A DNA stretch of 12,005 nt. Origin: Dehalococcoidia bacterium CG2_30_46_9 (GTDB lineage Bacteria; Chloroflexota; Dehalococcoidia; GIF9; AB-539-J10). Below, one piece after another: positions 6,838 through 12,005 of the stretch. The notes beneath the pieces were generated by a model. It searched no databases and had not been told where the DNA came from. It worked only from the letters and a program-made list of their open reading frames with translations. The translations under genes were made by a program, and so were the position numbers. Location: positions 1 to 12,005 of the forward strand of contig MNYE01000129.1 of the NCBI GenBank assembly GCA_001873005.1, in the 5' to 3' direction. The stretch's first letter is position 1. Every line of letters starts with the position of its first letter.

Positions 6838-8166
6838 TCAAGCATAAGGTAGAACCCAAACAAGCATGGCCAGAATATATTGAATCATTAAGCTAATACC
6901 TACAAAGGGTGCGGAGTAACTCAGAAATTCTTTCAAATGAATTTTACAACTATCTTCCCTTTGGCAAATGTTTTGCGTAACAAAAAGAGCTGGGGCGCCA
7001 GCTATTGTTAAGTTGCTGCCCAATGTACCTGCCCATACTAGAGCCCACCATAGGGGCCAGGGATTAATGCTGACTGAAGCAGCTAGATCCTTGATCAAAT
7101 ACAAAAATGCCAGGATGTAAGCATCAAATTCCACCACAGTGACTATCGGGGCTGTTACCCAATAAAGCAGAGTTGAACCCAGGATAAGATTCTGCTTAAA
7201 GTAGGGTGCTAAGGCATCAGCAATCATTTCGATTACGCCTACATGGTTAAGGCCACCGACAAGGATGAAAAGTACTACATAAAACAGTAGTGCCCTCCAG
7301 TCTATTTCCTTAACAATATCCCCAAAGCTCGGACTTTCCAGTCGCTTGGAGAAAATTTCATTTATCAGAACGAGGACAACCATTCCACTTATGGCGATAA
7401 AGCCTAGATGGAGATTAAGCACTTGCCGGAAAGACATGGCAATGATGGTAGCCAAAAATAGTCCTATGGTAACAGCAGTGAATCTTCGGTTTTTTATGTA
7501 TTCTTTCGGATTTACCGCAAGTATTTCGGCAATGGCAGCGCTGTTTTCCCCAAATGATTTTCTGAACTTAAATCGATACATCAAGAGAGCCGTAAGTAAA
7601 AAATTCGCTGTTAGCAAGGGGAAAGAAGATGGCCTACCCATCTGCCATATAAATTCGTTGAATTCTATTCCTGAAACAGAATGAAGCATTTGAGGAGATA
7701 TGTCGCCTATTAGTAAACCTACGCCCATAAAATTGGCACACAAGCCCACAAAGATCAAAAAGGGAAAGGAATTTAGCTTCATTTTCTTGGTAATATGTAA
7801 CACCACAGGAGCCATCATCAAGATTACCACCACGTTATCTACAAACATGGAAATAAACCCTGAAATAATGCCTATCAAAGTCAAAAAGATCGCCACATTG
7901 TTTCTAGAAAGCTTGAGCGTTGTTATAGCAAGATACTGGGGTACACCCGTTTTTCCGAAATAAGAAGCGATTACCCAGATACCAAAAAGTATAGCAATGA
8001 CATTCCAGTCCACAAAATTAAAAGCCTCGGTTTCTGTCATTGTCCCTAACATTACCATTAGTACTACGCCAATAAGGCCAACTGCGGCTCTATCCCATTT
8101 CCCCCAAATAATCAACCCAATAGCAAGTATAAATACAATAAGTGTAATAATCTGAATAGATTCCAT
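6838..8166 (-). CDS. ArsB/NhaD/P-protein-type ion permease
   Basis: The 442-residue protein is almost wholly hydrophobic, with about 11-12 membrane helices, and belongs to the ion transporter superfamily that includes ArsB, NhaD and the melanosomal P protein. The family's two-fold repeat is visible. Repeat one has VDWNVIAILFGIWVIASYFG (52-71) and the re-entrant motif SMFVDNVVVILMMAP (106-120). Repeat two has EIDWRALLFYVVLFILVGG (287-305) and GTLGSNLTIAGAPALF (380-395). NhaD-like Na+/H+ exchange fits the neighbouring Na+ pump subunits and Ca2+-ATPase; arsenite export is less likely, as no arsR, arsA or arsC is present. Substrate remains unproven. It begins 82 nt after oadB and ends 10 nt before the Ca2+-ATPase start, so it is probably in one operon with both. 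Confidence 0.85.
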   Translation of the reverse strand: MESIQIITLIVFILAIGLIIWGKWDRAAVGLIGVVLMVMLGTMTETEAFNFVDWNVIAILFGIWVIASYFGKTGVPQYLAITTLKLSRNNVAIFLTLIGIISGFISMFVDNVVVILMMAPVVLHITKKMKLNSFPFLIFVGLCANFMGVGLLIGDISPQMLHSVSGIEFNEFIWQMGRPSSFPLLTANFLLTALLMYRFKFRKSFGENSAAIAEILAVNPKEYIKNRRFTAVTIGLFLATIIAMSFRQVLNLHLGFIAISGMVVLVLINEIFSKRLESPSFGDIVKEIDWRALLFYVVLFILVGGLNHVGVIEMIADALAPYFKQNLILGSTLLYWVTAPIVTVVEFDAYILAFLYLIKDLAASVSINPWPLWWALVWAGTLGSNLTIAGAPALFVTQNICQREDSCKIHLKEFLSYSAPFVGISLMIQYILAMLVWVLPYA

Positions 8167-8248
8167 GGATTACTTAGCTCCCTAAGACAACAAATTTAGC
8201 TCTTTTGTCGCTCATTTGCTCTAACTGCCCAAACTTTGACATCTTTAG

Positions 8249-9391
8249 TTAAGCAAACATGGGCACGAGCATCAGCATCACTCCGCCGGCTACCACCGAA
8301 GCAATCTGCCCGGCAGTATTGGCTCCAGCGGCGGGCATTAGCAGATGATTGTAGGGATTAGCCTCGAGCCCCAGTCTGTTTACTACTCGAGCCGACATCG
8401 GGAAAGCTGATATCCCGCAAGCGCCGATCATAGGATTAATCTTGCGTCCCGAAAGCCTACACATCAGCTTGCCCAGGAGAACACCTGCCACAGTATCCAG
8501 GCTGAAGGCTACCACTCCCATTACAAAGACCAAAATGGTCTCGGGTCTGAGAAACTCAGTTCCTGCCATCATCCCTCCCACAGTTATGCCCAGAAGTATA
8601 GTTACAATATTAACCATTTCGTTTTGAGCTGTCCGGGAAAGACTCTCAACCGCGCCACACTCTCGTAGCAGATTGCCGAACATGAGACAACCAATAAGCG
8701 GCGTGGCTTTGGGGCAAATCAAACCCACCACGAGCACGGTGATTATGGGAAAGAGTATCTTTGTCCTTTGAGAAATTGTTCCAGCAACTATAGGCATTTT
8801 TAAGGCTCTTTCCTCTTTGCTGCACATTGCCTTTATTATTGGTGGCTGGATAATGGGCACCATAGCCATGTAAGAATAGGCAGCCACAACGATAGCCGCG
8901 GTGTATTTTGACTGCAATGTGGTGGAGACAAAAATCGAGGTGGGACCGTCGGCAGAGCCAATTATGCCAATGGAAGCAGCGTCTTGTAAACTGAAATCCA
9001 GAATGTGAAGCCAGCCGTCACCTAATAAGTAAGCCAAAAAGAAAGTTCCAAAAATGCCAAATTGGGCGGCTGCACCAAGAAGGATGGTATAGGGCCTTTG
9101 CAAAAAGGGCTCAAAATCAATCATGGCTCCTACACCAATAAAGATAAGCAGGGGAAATATCTCAGTATGAATGCCAGCCTCTCTTAGAATGGCTAAAAAT
9201 CCACCTGGCTCGGCTGCTCCACCCAGAGGTATATTAGCTAGCATGCATCCAGCACCAATGGGCACAAGTAGAACTGGCTCTACCTTCCTAGCAATCCCCA
9301 ACCACATAAGAACGCCACTGATAACCAGCATTGCTGCAGCTTGCCAGTTCAGGTTGAGAAAGCCAAGGAATTCGCCTCCTAAGATATTCAT
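8249..9391 (-). CDS. oadB: Sodium ion-translocating decarboxylase, beta subunit
   Basis: In oxaloacetate, methylmalonyl-CoA and glutaconyl-CoA decarboxylases, the beta subunit removes CO2 from carboxybiotin and drives Na+ out of the cell. The 380 residues form about nine membrane segments, the usual length. Residues known from Klebsiella OadB have counterparts: D203 as D148 (GSADGPTSIF), Y229 as Y174 (AAYSYMA), and N373, G377 and S382 as N319, G323 and S328 (INPMIGACGIS), all with matching spacing. Other family signatures are MFGNLLRECG (237-246) and AFPMSARV (329-336). The gene lies 3 nt after the gamma-like subunit and has AAGGAGGAA eleven bases upstream. Which substrate the complex uses cannot be told, since no alpha (carboxyltransferase) or biotin carrier gene is in view. 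The symbol is for the family; mmdB or gcdB would be equally fair. Confidence 0.95.
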   Translation of the reverse strand: MNILGGEFLGFLNLNWQAAAMLVISGVLMWLGIARKVEPVLLVPIGAGCMLANIPLGGAAEPGGFLAILREAGIHTEIFPLLIFIGVGAMIDFEPFLQRPYTILLGAAAQFGIFGTFFLAYLLGDGWLHILDFSLQDAASIGIIGSADGPTSIFVSTTLQSKYTAAIVVAAYSYMAMVPIIQPPIIKAMCSKEERALKMPIVAGTISQRTKILFPIITVLVVGLICPKATPLIGCLMFGNLLRECGAVESLSRTAQNEMVNIVTILLGITVGGMMAGTEFLRPETILVFVMGVVAFSLDTVAGVLLGKLMCRLSGRKINPMIGACGISAFPMSARVVNRLGLEANPYNHLLMPAAGANTAGQIASVVAGGVMLMLVPMFA

Positions 9392-9394
9392 TGC

Positions 9395-9523
9395 CTATCG
9401 TTCCTCCTTTTTCTCCTTTGGTCTAACTAATCTATCTAAGAAGGTCATAACTAAAAGTAGTACTCCCAGTACGGCAAAAATAATCGCCATCCCCAAGAGA
9501 ACTACCCACAACGCATTAAGCAT
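9395..9523 (-). CDS. oadG: OadG-like decarboxylase gamma subunit (42 aa)
   Basis: This short gene encodes one membrane helix (LWVVLLGMAIIFAVLGVLLL, residues 5-24), then VMTFLDRLVRP and a charged tail (KEKKEER). That is the layout of OadG/MmdD-type gamma subunits, which hold the alpha and beta subunits together; the helix pattern with GMAIIF followed by a short polar stretch is characteristic. It starts at an ATG with AGGAGG at 9532-9537 (minus sense) and an 8-nt spacer, an excellent ribosome site. Its TAG is 3 nt before the oadB ATG. At 42 residues it is shorter than most gamma subunits (about 80) and lacks the C-terminal metal-binding and alpha-contact tail seen in enteric OadG. Position and topology make the call fairly safe, although the sequence is short. 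Confidence 0.8.
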   Translation of the reverse strand: MLNALWVVLLGMAIIFAVLGVLLLVMTFLDRLVRPKEKKEER

Positions 9524-9571
9524 ACTGTGTTCCTCCTCACTATAGTCAATTGCAAAAATGGTTACACACAG

Positions 9572-9651
9572 GTCATTGCGAGGCTGCCGAAGTCAGCCGA
9601 AGCAATCTCAGAGCTACTAATGAGATTGCCACGCTTTGCTCGCAATGACAG
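9572..9651. repeat. Dispersed 80-bp inverted-repeat element (GTCATTGCGAG type)
   Basis: The left arm starts GTCATTGCGAG (9572-9582) and ends GCAATCTCA (9602-9610). The right arm starts TGAGATTGC (9621-9629) and ends with CTCGCAATGAC (9640-9650), the exact reverse complement. The central parts of the arms differ. The right arm closely matches the repeat at 4043-4072, so one unit type is found at both ends of the transport operon. Its folded RNA would lie in the 5' leader of the oadG transcript if the promoter is upstream of it. The 66-codon frame at 9527-9727 is a translation of this repeat and not a gene. Confidence 0.85.
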
Positions 9652-9722
9652 GGGAAAATTTGTGCAACAATTTATGCGGTTAACTATAATGTCAGATCCT
9701 TTTGTTATTCTGGTAATAATAG

Positions 9723-9942
9723 GATAGGGTAGCTCCGTCTGTCAACCCATCCGAGGCTGATGTCCTCAATAGGCTTTCCCATTTTATCGAGGAGGTCTAT
9801 AATTTAAAGGAGGTTTACTCGCACTGGGCTATGGGCACCGGATGAATTTGAGGCATTACTTGTTATGAAACAGGATACAGTGCTACTCTGGAAGACCACT
9901 TTAACTTTTTTGTGTCTAAATAGAGGAGTGCACTCCAATTAG
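9723..9942 (+). other. Possible decayed coding remnant upstream of radical SAM gene
   Basis: Between the repeat and the radical SAM gene there is no intact gene. One plus frame runs from 9723 to TGA at 9843-9845 and reads like protein (RLSHFIEEVYNLKEVYSHWA). A different frame continues across that stop (DEFEALLVMKQDTVLLW) to TAG at 9940-9942. A one-base shift near 9840 would join them. No start codon with a suitable ribosome site is seen, although AGGAGG-like runs occur at 9790-9795 and 9808-9814. I do not recognise the family, and the match to real coding sequence is only by eye. A TATAAT on the plus strand at 9798-9803 has no convincing -35. Confidence 0.2.
9925..9936. promoter_or_regulatory. 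12-bp palindrome GGAGTGCACTCC before radical SAM gene
   Basis: A perfect 12-bp palindrome starts with the only GGAG ahead of the ATG at 9948. The GGAG is 19 nt from that ATG, further than an ideal ribosome site. The palindrome could be an operator, or a small hairpin that hides the GGAG in the mRNA. It may also be chance. Confidence 0.35.
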
Positions 9943-9947
9943 TTAAG

Positions 9948-10877
9948 ATGAGCTTTGAGAGGCCTGAGATTATTCGCCCTCCCAGTGAATGGAAAAGCTA
10001 TTATCTTCCTTTAACTAACGGCTGCTCCAATAATACCTGTACATTTTGTGGCTACTATGGGAGAAAGCTTCAAATAAGGGAGGTTGGGGAGGTAAAAAAA
10101 GAAATTGACGCAATAGCACTCTATAAAAGTAGTGGGCTCTGTCTCCCAAATATTCCAGCAATTGCTTACGCAGTTGCTCAGCATTGGGATGGGGAAAGGA
10201 TATTTCTTCAGGATGGTGATGCCTTGGTTTACCCCTTCCCAATGTTGAAAGAAATTCTTGAATATTTGAGCAGATTTCCCGGTCTCGAAAGGATTGCCTG
10301 TTATGCAACCTGTCAGGATATTCTGCGAAGAAGTTTGGAGGAATTAAAAGCTCTGGAAGAGCTAAAATTAAGACTTTTTTATACTGGCATGGAAAGCGGC
10401 TCGGATGAAATACTACAGAGAACGGGCAAAGGAGCGAATTCCGACCAGATGATCGAGGCAGCGAGGAAAGCCAAGAAAGCAGGCATTACCATGTCAATTA
10501 CGGTTATTTTAGGATTAGCTGGAATTGAGAGAAGCGAGGAGCATGCTCGGGATACCGCCAGAATTCTCTCAGAAATTGATCCCGAATATTGTGGAGCTTT
10601 AACTTTGACCCTGGTTCCTGGCACTCCTTTGTATCAGGAATGGAAAGAGGGAAAATTTCATCCTATTTCTCCCTTCCAGTCTCTTGAGGAACTGAAAATA
10701 ATTGTGGAAAATTGCAATTTTACTAATTGCTTCTTTAGCTCAATGCATGCTTCAAATTATCTCTCAATTCGTGGGAGGCTCCCTCAAGAAAAGAAAAGGA
10801 TAATATACGAACTGAACTACGTTCTAACAAGAAGAGAACCATCTCTGCTTAAACCTGAATTCCTTAGGGGACTATGA
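9948..10877 (+). CDS. Radical SAM protein (Elp3-like fold) with CX4CX2C motif
   Basis: The 309-residue enzyme should bind a [4Fe-4S] cluster that cleaves S-adenosylmethionine to a radical; its substrate is unknown. The cluster cysteines are C26, C31 and C34 in [13 protein letters not shown], spaced CX4CX2C in place of the usual CX3CX2C. Other core features are the strand-2 motif [11 protein letters not shown] (86-96), [10 protein letters not shown] (147-156) for SAM contact, and the late-strand motif [13 protein letters not shown] (220-232). It has no B12-binding domain, TRAM domain or extra Fe-S cysteine cluster, which separates it from MiaB-like and B12-dependent groups. The domain ends close to the barrel's end, followed by a short helical tail. 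The ATG is the only plausible start, although the ribosome site is poor. Its stop overlaps the ATG of the J-domain gene (ATGA), suggesting coupled translation. Confidence 0.9.
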   Translation: MSFERPEIIRPPSEWKSYYLPLTNGCSNNTCTFCGYYGRKLQIREVGEVKKEIDAIALYKSSGLCLPNIPAIAYAVAQHWDGERIFLQDGDALVYPFPMLKEILEYLSRFPGLERIACYATCQDILRRSLEELKALEELKLRLFYTGMESGSDEILQRTGKGANSDQMIEAARKAKKAGITMSITVILGLAGIERSEEHARDTARILSEIDPEYCGALTLTLVPGTPLYQEWKEGKFHPISPFQSLEELKIIVENCNFTNCFFSSMHASNYLSIRGRLPQEKKRIIYELNYVLTRREPSLLKPEFLRGL

Positions 10878-11062
10878 AAGTGAAATGGCGCGATTATTAC
10901 CAGATTTTGGGCATAGGGAGAAATGCCCGCGAAGAAGAAATTAGAAGGGCTTATAAAAGGCTTGCCTTAAAGTATCATCCCGACAGAAACCCCAATGACC
11001 TAAAAGCTAATGAGAAAATGAAGGAAACAAGAAGGCTAAAATTAATTGAGACAGTCCAGTAA
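10874..11062 (+). CDS. Truncated J-domain (DnaJ-like) protein, probably decayed
   Basis: The 62-residue product starts like an N-terminal J domain, which stimulates Hsp70 ATPase: helix I DYYQILGI (7-14), helix [17 protein letters not shown] (20-34), then the essential HPD tripeptide (35-37) and the start of helix III (ANEKMKE). After residue 50 the conserved INEAY.VLSDP stretch is missing and replaced by [11 protein letters not shown], then a stop. In the +1 frame, 11050-11076 reads DSPVTRRKC, which resembles the SDP..RR.YD end of a J domain. A frameshift near 11028 plus later decay would explain this. It overlaps the radical SAM stop by 4 nt. A functional mini J domain is possible but unlikely without the full helix III. 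Confidence 0.75.
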   Translation: MKVKWRDYYQILGIGRNAREEEIRRAYKRLALKYHPDRNPNDLKANEKMKETRRLKLIETVQ

Positions 11063-11115
11063 CACGTAGGAAATGCCGAGGGAACGGAGAAATTGAACAA
11101 TGAATTGAGTTCAGG

Positions 11116-11132
11116 AAGGCTTGTGAAGCCTT
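11116..11132. terminator. Hairpin between convergent genes
   Basis: AAGGCTT (11116-11122), loop GTG, AAGCCTT (11126-11132) is a perfect 7-bp stem in the gap between the J-domain gene and the convergent SemiSWEET gene, overlapping the latter's stop codon. No T-run follows on either strand, so intrinsic termination is uncertain. Confidence 0.4.
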
Positions 11133-11382
11133 ACCTTCCGTACTTTAGTTTTGCATACAGAAGTATAGCGATGAGAACAGTTCCGATTGCATTCCAAAGG
11201 ATGACTGGAGCGAGTCTCAAAGAAATTCCATAAGCTAACCAGATAATGAGACCTGATAAAAGCAAGACAGTAAAAAGGGTGCTTATCTCACGTGCACTTT
11301 TAAGTTGGAAGACACGAATGAGCTGAGGAATAAGACTACATGTCACAAGTGCCCCAGCTATAAAACCCAGTGATTCTGCCAA
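11131..11382 (-). CDS. SemiSWEET (MtN3/PQ-loop) sugar transporter
   Basis: The 83-residue protein is one three-helix bundle of the SWEET family; two copies pair to make a sugar channel across the inner membrane. The PQ motif is at 19-20 (SLIPQLIRVF) in helix 1 (about 5-25), followed by the typical KSAREIS loop (28-34), helix 2 (35-54) and helix 3 (58-78) with the conserved Asn64 (LWNAIG). Length is normal for the family. The start is taken as TTG at 11382 because no ATG or GTG is in frame upstream. AGGAGG at about 11396-11401 (minus sense) is 13 nt away, rather far, and an out-of-frame ATG sits closer to it. The sugar is unknown. Confidence 0.85.
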   Translation of the reverse strand: MAESLGFIAGALVTCSLIPQLIRVFQLKSAREISTLFTVLLLSGLIIWLAYGISLRLAPVILWNAIGTVLIAILLYAKLKYGR

Positions 11383-11403
11383 AAGCGAGACATAACCTCC
11401 TTA

Positions 11404-11427
11404 AGTTTACGTAAACTCATTATAGCA
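11404..11427 (-). promoter_or_regulatory. SemiSWEET promoter with 14-bp palindromic operator candidate
   Basis: On the minus strand, TGCTATAAT (11427-11419) is an extended -10. Just downstream, AGTTTACGTAAACT (11404-11417) is a perfect 14-bp palindrome covering the expected transcription start, followed by AGGAGG. This position is typical of a repressor operator. The -35 is not recognisable, as is common with extended -10 promoters. Confidence 0.6.
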
Positions 11428-11535
11428 CAATTCCAGCCAGAATATATCGAGGAGAGTATTGTCACGGGCTACAATGCCAACAATATTACGATCTGTAACT
11501 ACAGGGACTTGATTATTTATGGTGATAATCTTTGT
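11407..11535 (-). pseudogene. 3' remnant of a CBS-domain protein
   Basis: On the minus strand, in a frame different from gltX, about 40 codons read as the end of a CBS domain: NNQVPVVTDRNIVGIVARDN followed by TLLDIFW, ending at TAA 11409-11407. QVPVV and IVGIVARDN are the two core strands of the domain. There is no start codon with a ribosome site, and the frame runs back into the gltX 3' end, so it looks like the tail of a gene lost by deletion. The ARDN.LL ending is like that of M50-family site-2 proteases with C-terminal CBS pairs, but that is a guess. The SemiSWEET promoter lies within it. Confidence 0.5.
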
Positions 11536-12005
11536 TGAGCTATGCTGAGCCGCTTCAGGCTTTTCTCCTTTCCTAAAATTGCCATGGTTTGAAAGAGTGG
11601 TGGTGCTGCGGTGCGGCCGGTAATTGCTACCCTTAGCAAGCCAAAAAATTCCCCCGTACTTAAGTTTAGCTCTACGATTAGTGGTCTCAAAGTGTCTTCT
11701 AAAGACTGAGCGCTCCAGCTTTCTATTGTTTTCAGTTTTTGTAAGGTAACCACGATAGCTTGAATAGCAGTTGTGGCATCTAAATTGTGGCTCAGAAGTA
11801 GCTCTATGCTATATTGTGGTTCATCAAGAAAGAAAAAATTGGCGAGCTGTGGGACTGCGGCTAAAGTTTTGGCTCGCTCTTGAATCAAGGGCATAACCTG
11901 GCGAACGTAATTGATGTTCAACGGCCGTTTTACCAAACTGGGCAAATCCCTATCTAAAAATGGCATAGCTTGCTGGACAAATTCCTCCAGACTCAATTTA
12001 CGCAA
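11517..12005 (-). CDS. gltX: Glutamyl-tRNA synthetase, C-terminal part (partial)
   Basis: These 162 residues are the all-helical anticodon-binding domain of a bacterial-type glutamyl (or non-discriminating) tRNA synthetase, which charges tRNA-Glu. The signature close to the end, GRTAAPPLFQTMAILGKEKSLKRL (here split: GRTAAPPLFQTM then AILGKEKSLKRL), matches the TAPPLFE..E.LGKE..L.R block that closes this family, and ELNLSTGEFFGLLRVAITG precedes it as expected. The frame is open through the window edge at 12005, so the Rossmann domain with HIGH and KMSKS lies outside; the apparent first codon here is not the gene start. The last residues, SIAQQRLSP, may have been altered by a deletion junction with the CBS remnant. 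Confidence 0.9.
   Translation of the reverse strand: MRKLSLEEFVQQAMPFLDRDLPSLVKRPLNINYVRQVMPLIQERAKTLAAVPQLANFFFLDEPQYSIELLLSHNLDATTAIQAIVVTLQKLKTIESWSAQSLEDTLRPLIVELNLSTGEFFGLLRVAITGRTAAPPLFQTMAILGKEKSLKRLSIAQQRLSP

Noticed and set aside
6838..8166. Arsenite efflux pump of an ars operon
   Set aside because: The ArsB fold is shared by NhaD and P-protein permeases, and no arsR, arsA, arsC or arsM is nearby.
8174..8242. 22-codon minus ORF between oadB and the permease
   Set aside because: It fills the 82-nt gap (MSKFGQLEQMSDKRAKFVV...), but there is no Shine-Dalgarno before its ATG, and an ORF of this size is expected by chance.
9527..9727. 66-codon plus frame
   Set aside because: It translates the dispersed inverted repeat at 9572-9651 and has no ribosome binding site or protein-like composition.

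Overview
This looks like a moderately AT-rich bacterial chromosome segment, most likely Chloroflexota and probably class Dehalococcoidia. That placement is inference from protein style and from the short dispersed palindromes; no taxonomic marker was compared. The window holds ten recognisable protein genes. Nine of them (one a partial gltX) are on the minus strand or in a short plus-strand pair, and a tenth is a 42-codon gene too short for ordinary ORF lists. It also holds several gene remnants and repeats.

Layout. Positions 62-3109 (minus): a GNAT acetyltransferase, then a two-component pair in which the membrane histidine kinase gene precedes an OmpR/PhoB-type regulator, driven by a good sigma70-like promoter at 3192-3220. 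Positions 3180-4075: a gene-poor scar with a decayed zinc-ribbon reading frame, a 12-bp inverted repeat, repeated TGCTAA motifs, the 3' half of a tRNA-Lys(CTT) on the plus strand, the 5' half of a tRNA-Ser(CGA) on the minus strand with its promoter still in place, and two palindromic repeat elements. I read this as an integration or excision scar.

Positions 4092-9523 (minus) form a likely four-gene ion-transport operon: oadG-like gamma subunit, oadB (Na+-translocating decarboxylase beta subunit), an ArsB/NhaD/P-protein-type permease, and a SERCA-like P-type Ca2+-ATPase. No decarboxylase alpha or biotin carrier subunit is visible. Spacing is tight: 3 nt between the first pair, and 10 nt between the last pair, where the Shine-Dalgarno overlaps the permease stop. 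A joint role in Na+/H+/Ca2+ homeostasis is plausible but inferred.

Positions 9948-11062 (plus): a radical SAM protein with an unusual CX4CX2C cluster motif, overlapped by 4 nt by a truncated J-domain gene. Positions 11131-12005 (minus): a SemiSWEET sugar transporter with a promoter and palindromic operator candidate, a CBS-domain remnant, and the C-terminal part of glutamyl-tRNA synthetase running off the window end.

I do not see a clearly new multi-gene system. The observations most worth checking are the two half-tRNA genes with flanking arm-like repeats, the carboxylase-less OadB/OadG pair coupled to a permease and a Ca2+ pump, and the out-of-frame CBS tail abutting gltX.
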